Below are positions 44,020 to 52,281 of a stretch of DNA of 64,000 nucleotides, piece after piece. The DNA comes from JAXLQL01 sp046331625 (GTDB taxonomy: Bacteria; Acidobacteriota; Terriglobia; Bryobacterales; Bryobacteraceae), in the NCBI GenBank assembly GCA_046331625.1, contig JAXLQL010000006.1, forward strand, positions 310,001 to 374,000, given 5' to 3'. The translations under genes were made by a program, and so were the position numbers. The notes under the pieces are model-generated. The model saw only the letters and a list, made by a program, of their open reading frames with translations, was not told the DNA's origin and did no database searches. Each line of letters begins with the position of its first letter. Position 1 is the stretch's first letter.

Positions 44020-44097
44020 ACAGCAGGGCAAGTGCCAATGACAGCAGCAGCATGTTTTCACAACTGAAATCTGCCCCGCAAGACGGGAGTTCCATCG

Positions 44098-45420
44098 ATG
44101 GGTAGCCGCCCCATGGCCAGGCCCGCCGCCGGCGCGGGCTCCGACCGCTGGTTCGCCGTAAAAACCAAGATCCACACGCGGCTGCTGAACTCGCTGACAC
44201 CCGAGCAACTCCGCGGCCTGAACAAAGACGGCGTCCGCGAGCAGATCGGAAACGTGCTCGAACGCCTTGTCAGCGAAGAGCAGATCCCGATGACCGCCAC
44301 AGAGCGCGAGCGGCTGATCGAGGACATCCTCGACGAAGTCTTCGGCCTGGGGCCTCTCGAGCCGCTCCTCAAGGATCCGGCGGTCAGCGACATCATGGTC
44401 AACGGTTTCGACAACGTATACGTGGAACGTGGCGGCCAGATCGTCGAAACCAACATCCGGTTCAAAGACCAGAATCACGTCCGTCTGGTGATCGAGCGTA
44501 TCGTCTCGAACATCGGCCGCCGCATCGACGACTCCTCGCCGATCGTGGACGCGCGACTGCAAGATGGATCGCGTGTTTGCGCCGTGATCCCGCCGCTCAG
44601 CCTGATCGGACCCGTAATGTCGATTCGCCGTTTCGGCAAGAAGCTGCTTACGGTGGAAGACTTGCTGAAGAATGAAACCTTCACGTCCGGCATGCTCGAC
44701 TTCATGAGCGGTTGCGTGGAGGCCCGGCTCAACATGGTTGTCTCGGGCGGTTCGGGCTCGGGCAAGACCACGATGCTCAACACGCTCTCGCGCTTCATCC
44801 CAGACGAGCAGCGCTTGATTACCATCGAAGACACGGCCGAGCTTCAGATGCAGCAGACGCACATCGTGCGCCTGGAAACGCGCCCAGCCAATATCGAAGG
44901 CGCTGGCGCCATCACCCAGCGCGACCTCGTCATCAATGCCCTCCGTATGCGCCCTGACCGAATCATCATCGGTGAGTGCCGGGGTTCCGAAGCGTTCGAC
45001 ATGATGCAGGCGATGAACACCGGTCACGACGGCTCGATGACCACGGTCCACGCCAACACTTCGCGCGATGCTTTCTCGCGGCTGGAAACCATGGTGATGA
45101 TGGCGAGCCAGCATGTGCCGGACTACGTCATCCGCCAAATGCTGTCCGCCGCCGTGCAGTTGGTCATCCATATGAACCGGCTGCCAGACGGCTCGCGCAA
45201 GATCACCTCCGTGGCCGAGGTGCTCGAAACCGACGGCGAGAATTCCGAGATGCGCGACATCTTCGTCTTCGAGCGCGAAGGAATCTCGGCAAGCGGCAAG
45301 GTAATCGGCCGCTTCCGCGCCACCGGCTACGTGCCGGTCTGCCTGCACCGGTTGAAGGCGTACGGCATCCACATCTCGCAGTCGATCTTCCACGAGGAAC
45401 ACGCGATCAAGGAACGTTAG
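44098..45420 (+). CDS. cpaF: Tad secretion ATPase CpaF/TadA
   Basis: The 440-residue type II/IV secretion ATPase powers Flp pilus assembly. It has an N-terminal helical domain, then VFGLGPLEPLLKDPAVSDIMVNG, Walker A GGSGSGKTT (about residues 217-225), an Asp box in LITIEDTAELQM, Walker B-like IIIGECRGSEAFDMMQAMNTGHDGS and the His box TTVHANTSRDA. All are canonical. ATG 44098 has GGGAG 9 bases upstream; ATG 44113 is also possible. The next gene begins right after its stop. Confidence 0.96.
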   Translation: MGSRPMARPAAGAGSDRWFAVKTKIHTRLLNSLTPEQLRGLNKDGVREQIGNVLERLVSEEQIPMTATERERLIEDILDEVFGLGPLEPLLKDPAVSDIMVNGFDNVYVERGGQIVETNIRFKDQNHVRLVIERIVSNIGRRIDDSSPIVDARLQDGSRVCAVIPPLSLIGPVMSIRRFGKKLLTVEDLLKNETFTSGMLDFMSGCVEARLNMVVSGGSGSGKTTMLNTLSRFIPDEQRLITIEDTAELQMQQTHIVRLETRPANIEGAGAITQRDLVINALRMRPDRIIIGECRGSEAFDMMQAMNTGHDGSMTTVHANTSRDAFSRLETMVMMASQHVPDYVIRQMLSAAVQLVIHMNRLPDGSRKITSVAEVLETDGENSEMRDIFVFEREGISASGKVIGRFRATGYVPVCLHRLKAYGIHISQSIFHEEHAIKER

Positions 45421-46392
45421 ATGGGCTTTTTCATCTTCACAGGCATTCTGTTCACCATCGCTCTCTGGATCGCCGCGCACTACGTGTGGGTTGTTCCGGC
45501 AAGGCAGGAAGAACAGATCTTGGCCGCGCGGCTTCGTGAAATGCGCCTCAAGACCGGGCAGAAGGCGCGCCAAGGCGCGGACCTCATGCGCCGCGAAGAG
45601 AAAGGCAGCTTCGCTTTTCTCACCGACTTCTTCGAATGGCTGGGCGTGCTGCGCCGGCTGCAGGAGCGCATCGACCAAGCCAATCTGAAGTATCGGGCCA
45701 TCGATGTCTTCGGCGTCTCGATGCTGCTGTTTCTGGGCACGTTCATTCTGTTGGGACTGATCGGCTTGAACATGCTGTTACTTCGGGTGGTGTTCTCGCT
45801 GTTGCTCGGCGCCATCCCGATCGCCTACATCAATTGGCGCCGCAAGAAGCGCCTGGCCAAGTTCGAAGAAGTATTCCCCGACGCCATTGACCTTTTCAAC
45901 CGCTCGATGAAGGCCGGCCACACTATCCACTCGGGACTCGAGACCGTAGCCACCGAGACGCTCGACCCGGTGAAGATGGAGTTCAAGAAGGTGATCGAGG
46001 AGTTGGGCCTCGGCTCGCAAATCGACGCTGCGCTGTTGAACCTCGGCAAGCGCGTTCCGCTCATCGACCTCAAGTTCTTCATCACGGGTCTGATTCTGCA
46101 GCGCCAGACCGGCGCGAACATGGTGGAGGTGCTCGACAACCTTTCGCTGCTGGTGCGCGAGCGCCTGAACATGGTGGCCAAAATGAAAGCTCACACCGCC
46201 CAGCAGCGCATGACGGCGATGCTCATGTCGAGCCTCCCGGTTGCGCTCGGCTTGGTCTTCTGGCTGCTCAAACCGGAAATGATGGAAGTGCTGGTCACCG
46301 ACGAGACTGGCAATTGGTTCCTCACCGCGGCGATCGTGCTCGAGCTGATCGGAATCCTGATCATTCGTAAGGTGGCCAATATCAAGTTCTAG
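45421..46392 (+). CDS. tadB: Tad pilus inner-membrane protein TadB
   Basis: The 323-residue protein has an N-terminal helix, a pair of helices near residues 100-140 (MLLFLGTFILLGLIGLNMLLLRVVFSLLLGAIP) and a T2SSF/GspF domain (FPDAIDLFNRSMKAGHTIHSGLETVATET, MTAMLMSSLPVALGLVFWLL). TadB and TadC form the membrane platform of the Flp machine. It abuts cpaF with no gap. Confidence 0.94.
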   Translation: MGFFIFTGILFTIALWIAAHYVWVVPARQEEQILAARLREMRLKTGQKARQGADLMRREEKGSFAFLTDFFEWLGVLRRLQERIDQANLKYRAIDVFGVSMLLFLGTFILLGLIGLNMLLLRVVFSLLLGAIPIAYINWRRKKRLAKFEEVFPDAIDLFNRSMKAGHTIHSGLETVATETLDPVKMEFKKVIEELGLGSQIDAALLNLGKRVPLIDLKFFITGLILQRQTGANMVEVLDNLSLLVRERLNMVAKMKAHTAQQRMTAMLMSSLPVALGLVFWLLKPEMMEVLVTDETGNWFLTAAIVLELIGILIIRKVANIKF

Positions 46393-46401
46393 AGAACAAC
46401 G

Positions 46402-47343
46402 ATGCTGATCGCCACCCTGTTCTTCATTCTCGTGTTCGCCACGCTAGTGGCCCTGCTGTGGACCGGCTTTCACTTGTTCCAGCCGGAAGACAATCCGCTC
46501 GAAGACCGGTTGGCGGAATTGCAGGCAGCTTCGGGCGTCGCCACCACCATGTCTCGCGGTCCGCGGCGCCAGGCCGGCGGCGGCGTCCTGAATTCGATCC
46601 TCTATACGATCAGTTTGGTTCCGGGCGCCGATGACTGGCTGCGGGAGACGGAAAGGCACCTGCAGTCGGCCGGAGTGCGGCGGCGCGAGTGGATCGCGCT
46701 TTACTGCATCGGCAACGTCGCGTTTCTGATCGCGATCATGGCGCTGTTCCAGTGGCTGGCCTGGGACAAGGACTTCACCGCGAAGCTGGTCAGCGGCGTG
46801 GCCGGCTTCATTCTCGGGTGGCTGCTACCGAAGCAGATTCTCTACCGGCTGGTGAAGCGCTACAAGCGGCGGCTCGAGGAAGCTCTGCCCGATACGGTGG
46901 ACCTGCTCGGCATCGTGCTCGGCACGGGCCTTGCGATGGATCAGGCGATGCTCCGGGTGAGCGAGGAAATGCAGCACATCTATCCGGAGCTCGCGAGCGA
47001 ATTCTACACCGTGGTGATGCAGGTGAAGGCGGGCCAGGAACGCGCCAAGGCTTTCAATCAACTCGTGCGGCGGACGGGCATCGAGGATATCAAGTCGCTC
47101 TCGGCGATGATTGTGCAGAGCGAGCGGTTCGGCACCAGCCTGTCGCAGGCGCTGAAGGTTTACGCGGAGGCGCTGCGAACGCGGCGGAGGCTGAGGGCAG
47201 AGGCGGCGATCGGGAAAGCGGGCATCAAGATGCTGCTGCCGATCGTGATCTTCATCCTGCCTGCGCTCTTCATCGTGACGCTAGTGCCTGCGTTGCTCAG
47301 CGCCTTCAAGAACCTCCGCGGCGGAATCGGCGCGGGACGCTAG
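46402..47343 (+). CDS. tadC: Tad pilus inner-membrane protein TadC
   Basis: The 313-residue GspF-domain platform protein parallels TadB: IATLFFILVFATLVALLWTGFHLF, LYCIGNVAFLIAIMALFQWLAW, then LPDTVDLLGIVLGTGLAMDQAMLRVSEEM and LLPIVIFILPALFIVTLVPALL. It lies 9 bases after tadB and is the last recognisable tad gene. Confidence 0.94.
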   Translation: MLIATLFFILVFATLVALLWTGFHLFQPEDNPLEDRLAELQAASGVATTMSRGPRRQAGGGVLNSILYTISLVPGADDWLRETERHLQSAGVRRREWIALYCIGNVAFLIAIMALFQWLAWDKDFTAKLVSGVAGFILGWLLPKQILYRLVKRYKRRLEEALPDTVDLLGIVLGTGLAMDQAMLRVSEEMQHIYPELASEFYTVVMQVKAGQERAKAFNQLVRRTGIEDIKSLSAMIVQSERFGTSLSQALKVYAEALRTRRRLRAEAAIGKAGIKMLLPIVIFILPALFIVTLVPALLSAFKNLRGGIGAGR

Positions 47344-47424
47344 CGACCTACCGTCCTGCATCAGCCATCTTGCCGAGTGGTCTCCGGAAAAATCGCTGTC
47401 GGCACTACTCACTGCAGTCGATTT

Positions 47425-47465
47425 GTGGGGCAGGCTTTCAGCCTGCGCGGGACTTTCAGTCCCGC
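47425..47465 (+). repeat. Type A repeat unit after tadC
   Basis: A single forward unit with lengthened hairpins (AGGCTTTCAGCCT, GGGACTTTCAGTCCC) lies between the convergent tadC and selenoprotein genes. The 205-base gap holds no gene. Confidence 0.92.
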
Positions 47466-47548
47466 TGTCCCGGCAGAGCAACGAGTTTCAGCCCCTTGAA
47501 TCGGCTCCCCGCCGCACACACTTCAGTTCCCGCCACCAAAGCAAAGGC

Positions 47549-48133
47549 CTACTTCGTAGCCGCCTTCGGCGCAGTCTTCACCGGACCCTTCGCAGCCGCC
47601 GCGGGCTTCTTTGCCGTCGCGACCAATTCGTCGAGCTTGGCGCGGATGTTCGTCTCCGAGTTATTCTGCAGGAACGCGTCGGCGCCGTCATACTGCCCCC
47701 GGATCGTCCCCGTGCTATCGATGAATACCAGCTTCGGAACGTATCCGGGAGTCATCACCGAAAGCTGCAGGTAGTTGTTGGCGGCGTCGCGAGTGGAGAG
47801 GCCCACCGGAAACGCGGGACGTTGCCGCGTCATGAACGTCTGGTAGTTCGTCGCTCCGCCCTCGGTGAAGTCGAGCCCGAGAATCTGCACGCCCTTGGCG
47901 GCGTAGTCGGCTTGGATGCGGCTCAGGACCTGAGTCGCGCTTTGGCAGTGCGGTCAAGTGAACATCATGAAGGCGAGAATGATCGTCTTGCCCTTGTACT
48001 GGCTGAGGCTCACCGGCTGCCCGCCGGGAATGTCGATCTTGAAATCAGGCGATGGCCGCGGCACTACGGCGGCATTGAGCGAAAACGCGGTCAGGCAAGC
48101 AGCGGCGGCAAAAAGCCGGGACATGGTGGTCAA
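47549..48133 (-). CDS. Probable selenoprotein: exported thioredoxin/TlpA-like protein with TGA-encoded Sec in a UPHC motif
   Basis: Read through the in-frame TGA at 47956-47954, this ~194-residue protein is a coherent AhpC/TlpA-type thioredoxin fold. It has signal peptide SRLFAAAACLTAFSLNAAVV, then PSPDFKIDIPGGQPVSLSQY, KGKTIILAFMMFT-[TGA]-PHCQSATQVL, VQILGLDFTEGG and the cis-Pro region TPGYVPKLVFIDSTG. The TGA replaces the first Cys of CPHC. It is residue 60 from TTG 48133, or 57 from ATG 48124. TTG 48133 is preferred because GGAGAGGA is 7 bases upstream. The tail is Ala/Lys-rich (KPAAAAKGPVKTAPKAATK). A SECIS-like hairpin follows the TGA. Expected role: periplasmic thiol-disulfide or peroxide reduction. 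A pseudogene is the alternative, but no other defect is seen. Confidence 0.85.
47918..47938 (-). promoter_or_regulatory. Candidate bacterial SECIS hairpin
   Basis: Twenty-three bases after the TGA, counted to the GG of the apical GGTC, the coding strand forms stem CTCAG/CTGAG with loop GTC. The stem is extended by GCG/CGC after one A-C mismatch. Bacterial SECIS elements require a short stem-loop with GU in the apical loop 16-37 bases after UGA; the E. coli fdhF element shares the core CAGGUC (from memory). Confidence 0.7.
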
Positions 48134-48243
48134 TTCGGAATCCTCTCCCCTGATTATAGACGCGGCAGCCGGGGGGACGTTTCGCGGCTGTTCCGATTGC
48201 TCGGACCCAGCGCCTGTAATACCATACAGTTCAAGGAGACTTC

Positions 48244-49623
48244 ATGTTCCGCCTCGATGCCGACCGTTCCGTTGAATTTTGTGACGGCTTGCGCCGCCGC
48301 GATTTCCTCCATGCCGGATCCATCCCGCTTCTCGGCGTGGGCCTGGGCCAGATGTTCGGATTGCAAGCGGCCGGCGCGGTTGACGCCTCGAAGCGGGACA
48401 AGAACTGCATCTTCCTGATGCTGGTGGGAGGCCCCTCGCAACTCGATACGTTCGACATGAAGCCGAACGCGCCCGCCGAGATTCGCGGACCCTACAAGCC
48501 GATCAAGACCAACGTTCCCGGAATGGAGATCTGCGAGGTCTTCCCGCGCCTGGCCAAACACGCCGACAAATTCTCGCTGGTGCGCAGCGTCTACCACACG
48601 GCCGCCGCGGTACACGACACCGGACACCAGATGATGCAAACCGGCCGCCTGTTCCAGGGCGGCGTCGAACATCCGCACATGGGTTGCGTGCTGGGAAAGT
48701 TGAAGGGCCCCAAGGGTGATGTCCCGCCGCACGTGCTGCTTCCCCGCCCCATCGGCAATACCGGCGGCAACATGCCGCACGGGCAGAACGCGGGCTTCCT
48801 GGGCAAGACGTTCGATCCGTTCGTTCTCAACGCCGACCCGTCCGACCCCAACTTTCGCGTGCCCGACATGCTCCCGCCGGATTATCTTTCGCCCATGCGC
48901 GTGGACCGCCGCCGCAACTGGCGCGAAATGGTCGATCGCTCGGTGAGCAAGTTCGAGACGTCGCAAGACGCGCGGTTGCTCGATTCCACGTTCCAACAGG
49001 CATACACGCTGATGTCGTCACAGAAGGCCCGCGAGGCATTCGAACTCCACCGCGAACCTGAAAAGGTTCGCGAGAAGTACGGCATCAATCGATTCGGGCA
49101 GAGCTGTCTGCTGGCGCGACGCTTGATCGAAGCCGGGGTCCGGTTCGTCACTATCAACATGTTCGAAACTGTGTTCGACGAGATCACTTGGGACATCCAC
49201 GGCTCAAAGCCGTTCAGCCCTATCTCCTGCTACCGCGATCTCGTCGGGCCGATGTTCGACATGGGCTACAGCTCACTGCTCGAAGACCTTCACGATCGGG
49301 GCTTGCTCGGTGACACCATGATCGTCGGCACGGGCGAGTTCGGCCGCACACCGAAGGTGAATCCGGCGGGTGGCCGCGACCATTGGCCGCAGTGCTGGAC
49401 GATGCTGGCAGCGGGTGGTCCGTTCAAGGGAGGCACCGTGGTGGGAGCGTCCGACGAGATCGGCGCCTACCCGAAGGATAATCCGGTGACGCCTTCGATG
49501 ATCGCGGCGACGGTGTACAAGGGCCTGGGCATTGATCTCGAGACGGAACTGCCGGGGGCTCAGGGACGCCCGATTCCGCTGGTCGATCGCGGGTCGGAAC
49601 CGATCGAGCGATTGTTCGCGTAA
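48244..49623 (+). CDS. DUF1501 family protein (copy 2)
   Basis: The 459-residue protein has a leader CDGLRRRDFLHAGSIPLLGVGLGQM with the twin-arginine motif RRRDFLH, placed ~17 residues in as is usual for DUF1501. Core motifs are LMLVGGPSQLDTFDMKPNAP, PRLAKHADKFSLVRSVYHT, GTGEFGRTPKVNPAGGRDHW and GASDEIGAYPKDNPVTPSMIAATVYKGLG. It probably works in the periplasm as an alkaline-phosphatase-superfamily member. AAGGAG precedes ATG 48244. Unlike copy 1, it has no PSD1 partner next to it in this window. Confidence 0.9.
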   Translation: MFRLDADRSVEFCDGLRRRDFLHAGSIPLLGVGLGQMFGLQAAGAVDASKRDKNCIFLMLVGGPSQLDTFDMKPNAPAEIRGPYKPIKTNVPGMEICEVFPRLAKHADKFSLVRSVYHTAAAVHDTGHQMMQTGRLFQGGVEHPHMGCVLGKLKGPKGDVPPHVLLPRPIGNTGGNMPHGQNAGFLGKTFDPFVLNADPSDPNFRVPDMLPPDYLSPMRVDRRRNWREMVDRSVSKFETSQDARLLDSTFQQAYTLMSSQKAREAFELHREPEKVREKYGINRFGQSCLLARRLIEAGVRFVTINMFETVFDEITWDIHGSKPFSPISCYRDLVGPMFDMGYSSLLEDLHDRGLLGDTMIVGTGEFGRTPKVNPAGGRDHWPQCWTMLAAGGPFKGGTVVGASDEIGAYPKDNPVTPSMIAATVYKGLGIDLETELPGAQGRPIPLVDRGSEPIERLFA

Positions 49624-49627
49624 GCTT

Positions 49628-49854
49628 GGCGGGACTGAAGCCTGCCCTACATCGCGGCGAAGCCGCAATCGCGGATCCGAGCGTGATGTGAGCGCAGGTG
49701 CCCACATCGAGAGCGGGACTCAAGTCCCGCGCTGGCTAAAGCCCGCCCTACACGGCAAGGCAGGTGCTGAAGGCAGAATCGGCAAGTTTTCGCGGGCAGC
49801 AACGCGCGTCCCGACAGTCCCGCGCAGGCTGAAGCCGCCTGAAGCCTGCCCCAC
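49628..49854. repeat. Cluster of type A repeats between convergent DUF1501 and SBBP genes
   Basis: A shortened unit lies at 49628-49650, a full inverted-orientation unit at 49713-49751 and a rearranged unit at 49817-49854 with a duplicated GAAGCC hairpin half. The bases just after the second unit (ACACGGCAAGGCAGG) recur after the unit at 56517. No gene lies in this 239-base gap. Confidence 0.9.
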
Positions 49855-49862
49855 AAGGAAAC

Positions 49863-52214
49863 TTACTGCATCTCTGGTGGAGGAGGCGGGGGCAGTACGT
49901 GCAGCGCCACGCGCACTTGCTTGGGCCCGAAGAATACGTCCGGGTTCGAGACCGTTACGGTCGCGGTGTAATCGCCGGGTTCGAGCGCTTGCGGCTTCAC
50001 CGTCAAGCCGACCTCAGTGGTCCCGTCTTTGGGATCGCGCGCAGCAGCGCTCAGCCAATCGGCGTCTACCGCGACGTCGAGCACCAGGTCCCGGCACGCC
50101 CGCACGAGGAACGCCTGCACGGCCGGAGCATCGGTCCCTTGGGTCCAGGTGAAGTCGAACGAGTCGCCCGAGAGGAACATCACGGGATCGCAGACGCGTG
50201 TCAGGAAGCCGTCTGAGGTGGAGCCGCGGGCGTCGAGCAGCGCCTTCTCGGTGGGAAAGTTCGCCGAGAAGGTCTGCCCGGTGACGAACATCGCCCGCAG
50301 GGGACTCACGGCCAAGCCGTTGGCGTCATCGTGATCGGCGCCGCCGACGAAGGTGGAGAAGATGATCTGGCTTGCGTCGGGGGTGAGCTTGGTAAGGAAC
50401 ACGTCGCGCCTACCGCGATGGGCGGCCTGCGTGGCGCGGTTCATGGGGAAATCGGCCGAAAGCGTGCTTCCGGTAACGTAGATGAATCCGTCCGCATCAA
50501 CGGCGATGCCTTTTACTGATTCGTCGTCGACCGCGGGCGTGAGAGCCGTTCCGCCGAGGTACGTGCTCCAGACAATTTCGGTGCCGAGTTCGTTGATCTT
50601 GGTGATGAAAGCGTCGCTGTTGCCAGCGATCTTTTCCTGCACTACGCCGCCCGTGGTGGGAAAGTCGCGCGATCCGGCGAAGCCCGCCACGTAGGCGTTG
50701 CCCTGCCCGTCCACGGTGATGGCGTGGCCTTCGTCCGTTCCATTGCCGCCGAGATAGGTGAAGTAGCCGAATGCCGATCCGTCGCTGACAACTTTGGCCA
50801 CGAATGCATCGCGCGGAAAAACACGTGTTCGAGCGGCGTTCGGCGTGGCGAGCCCGGCCGCGGTTACCGTGCCGGTCATGTAGGCCGCGCCTGCATTGTC
50901 GACCGCAAGTGCATAGATTTCGTTTTGCTTGCCCACGAAGGTGGAGAACATGAGATCGCCTGAAGGGCTGAACTTGGCGAGCAGGCCGTCGGCGCCGAGA
51001 CCGCTGTGCTTTGGTTGCATGGCGTTCTTCGTGGGGAACTGCGCGGAGTTGGTGAAGCCGGCCACGAACACGTTGCCGAAGCTGTCGATGGCAATTCCGC
51101 GGCCGGCGTCGTTGCGCTCGCCGCCCATTAGCGTAGAGAAGACGATCGCGTTGCCCGCGGCGTTCAGCTTGGTGACGAAGAGATTGTTCAGTCCGGTCTT
51201 CTTCGATTGGAAGGCGTTCTTCACCGGGAAGTCGGCCGATCCGGTTTGGCCGGTGATGTGGGCTTGGCCTTGCGAGTCGACCGCGAGCGCGTAGGCGTAC
51301 TCGAGGCTGCCGCCGCCGATGAAGGTGGAATAGATGAGCTTCTTACCCGTGGGGTCGAGCTTCATGACGAACGCGTCGCCCGAGCCTTTGTTCTGCCCTT
51401 GCAGTGCGCTCTGGAGCGGAAAGTCGCTCGAGGCGGTGCGGCCGGCGAGGTAGATATTGCCATCGGCGTCAAGAGCGGTGGCGAAGGCCATGTCGTCAGC
51501 GCCGTTGGGAGCTTTTCCGCCGACGAAGCTCGAGTACTGCATTACCGGATCGATCACCAACGGGCGCGACGGGTCGTGCGCGCCGATTTCGAAGCCGACG
51601 CGGTGCGTGTTGGTCGCCCGGTAGCGAGCTGCAATGGAGGCGCGGCGGCCGGCGTGCTCTTGATACACGACAGGCGAGTGATGCACGAGGCGGCCGGCGG
51701 AGGTTTCGAGGTTGAGGTCGCCTGCAGGGCCAATCAACGGGCGCGCTCCTTCGAATTCGATCTCGATGGCGGCTGGGTCGGCTCCAGGGGCGACGACAAA
51801 GTCGTATTCAAACTGCCGTTGCTGACCGTAGAAGACGAGGTCGATGCCGGGGTAGACGCCGCGGTAACGGAGTCGCTCGTACTGATCGACGCCAGTGCGC
51901 CAATTGGCGGAGTCGCCACGGAGGTAATTCGCCTTGTGCGCCATGCGGTCGATTGTTTCGATCGTGGCCGCGCTGGCATTGCGAAAGCGCATGCGGATCA
52001 CCTCCGGAGACGCTTTCCCGCTTGCCAGGTGAATCGTCACCTGTGACGGCTCGAACTCGAGCCAATAGCCCTCGCCGCGGGCCAGGAAGGGCGCCGTTGA
52101 CGCCAGTTGGCCCTGATTTGGCTCAAAGCTGAGCGGCACTCCGTCGAGCGAGCGGCCAAACGCGGCTGACGCAGCCAACAGGACACACGAATAGCGAAGC
52201 ACTGGGCGAACCAT
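49863..52214 (-). CDS. Secreted SBBP beta-propeller protein
   Basis: The 783-residue protein has a signal peptide VLRYSCVLLAASAAFGRS and an N-terminal SBBP-associated domain (VPLSFEPNQGQLASTAPFLARG, YPGIDLVFYGQQRQFEYDFVVAPGADP). About nine SBBP repeats follow (LIYSTFIGGGSLEYAYALAVDSQG, FGYFTYLGGNGTDEGHAITV, IIFSTFVGGADHDDANGL), then a C-terminal BACON/Ig-like domain (DFTWTQGTDAPAVQAFLVRA, YTATVTVSNPDVF) and a Pro tail. ATG 52214 follows AGGAGGT. It is a smaller relative of the 1,198-residue protein at 13175-16771 and is followed upstream by an NHL protein. Confidence 0.9.
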   Translation of the reverse strand: MVRPVLRYSCVLLAASAAFGRSLDGVPLSFEPNQGQLASTAPFLARGEGYWLEFEPSQVTIHLASGKASPEVIRMRFRNASAATIETIDRMAHKANYLRGDSANWRTGVDQYERLRYRGVYPGIDLVFYGQQRQFEYDFVVAPGADPAAIEIEFEGARPLIGPAGDLNLETSAGRLVHHSPVVYQEHAGRRASIAARYRATNTHRVGFEIGAHDPSRPLVIDPVMQYSSFVGGKAPNGADDMAFATALDADGNIYLAGRTASSDFPLQSALQGQNKGSGDAFVMKLDPTGKKLIYSTFIGGGSLEYAYALAVDSQGQAHITGQTGSADFPVKNAFQSKKTGLNNLFVTKLNAAGNAIVFSTLMGGERNDAGRGIAIDSFGNVFVAGFTNSAQFPTKNAMQPKHSGLGADGLLAKFSPSGDLMFSTFVGKQNEIYALAVDNAGAAYMTGTVTAAGLATPNAARTRVFPRDAFVAKVVSDGSAFGYFTYLGGNGTDEGHAITVDGQGNAYVAGFAGSRDFPTTGGVVQEKIAGNSDAFITKINELGTEIVWSTYLGGTALTPAVDDESVKGIAVDADGFIYVTGSTLSADFPMNRATQAAHRGRRDVFLTKLTPDASQIIFSTFVGGADHDDANGLAVSPLRAMFVTGQTFSANFPTEKALLDARGSTSDGFLTRVCDPVMFLSGDSFDFTWTQGTDAPAVQAFLVRACRDLVLDVAVDADWLSAAARDPKDGTTEVGLTVKPQALEPGDYTATVTVSNPDVFFGPKQVRVALHVLPPPPPPEMQ

Positions 52215-52281
52215 TTGGGAACCTCCTCGAGGCGTCTGTTTGAGCCTCAGTTCACCACGCGCAGCCGCCCGTGTAAATGGC

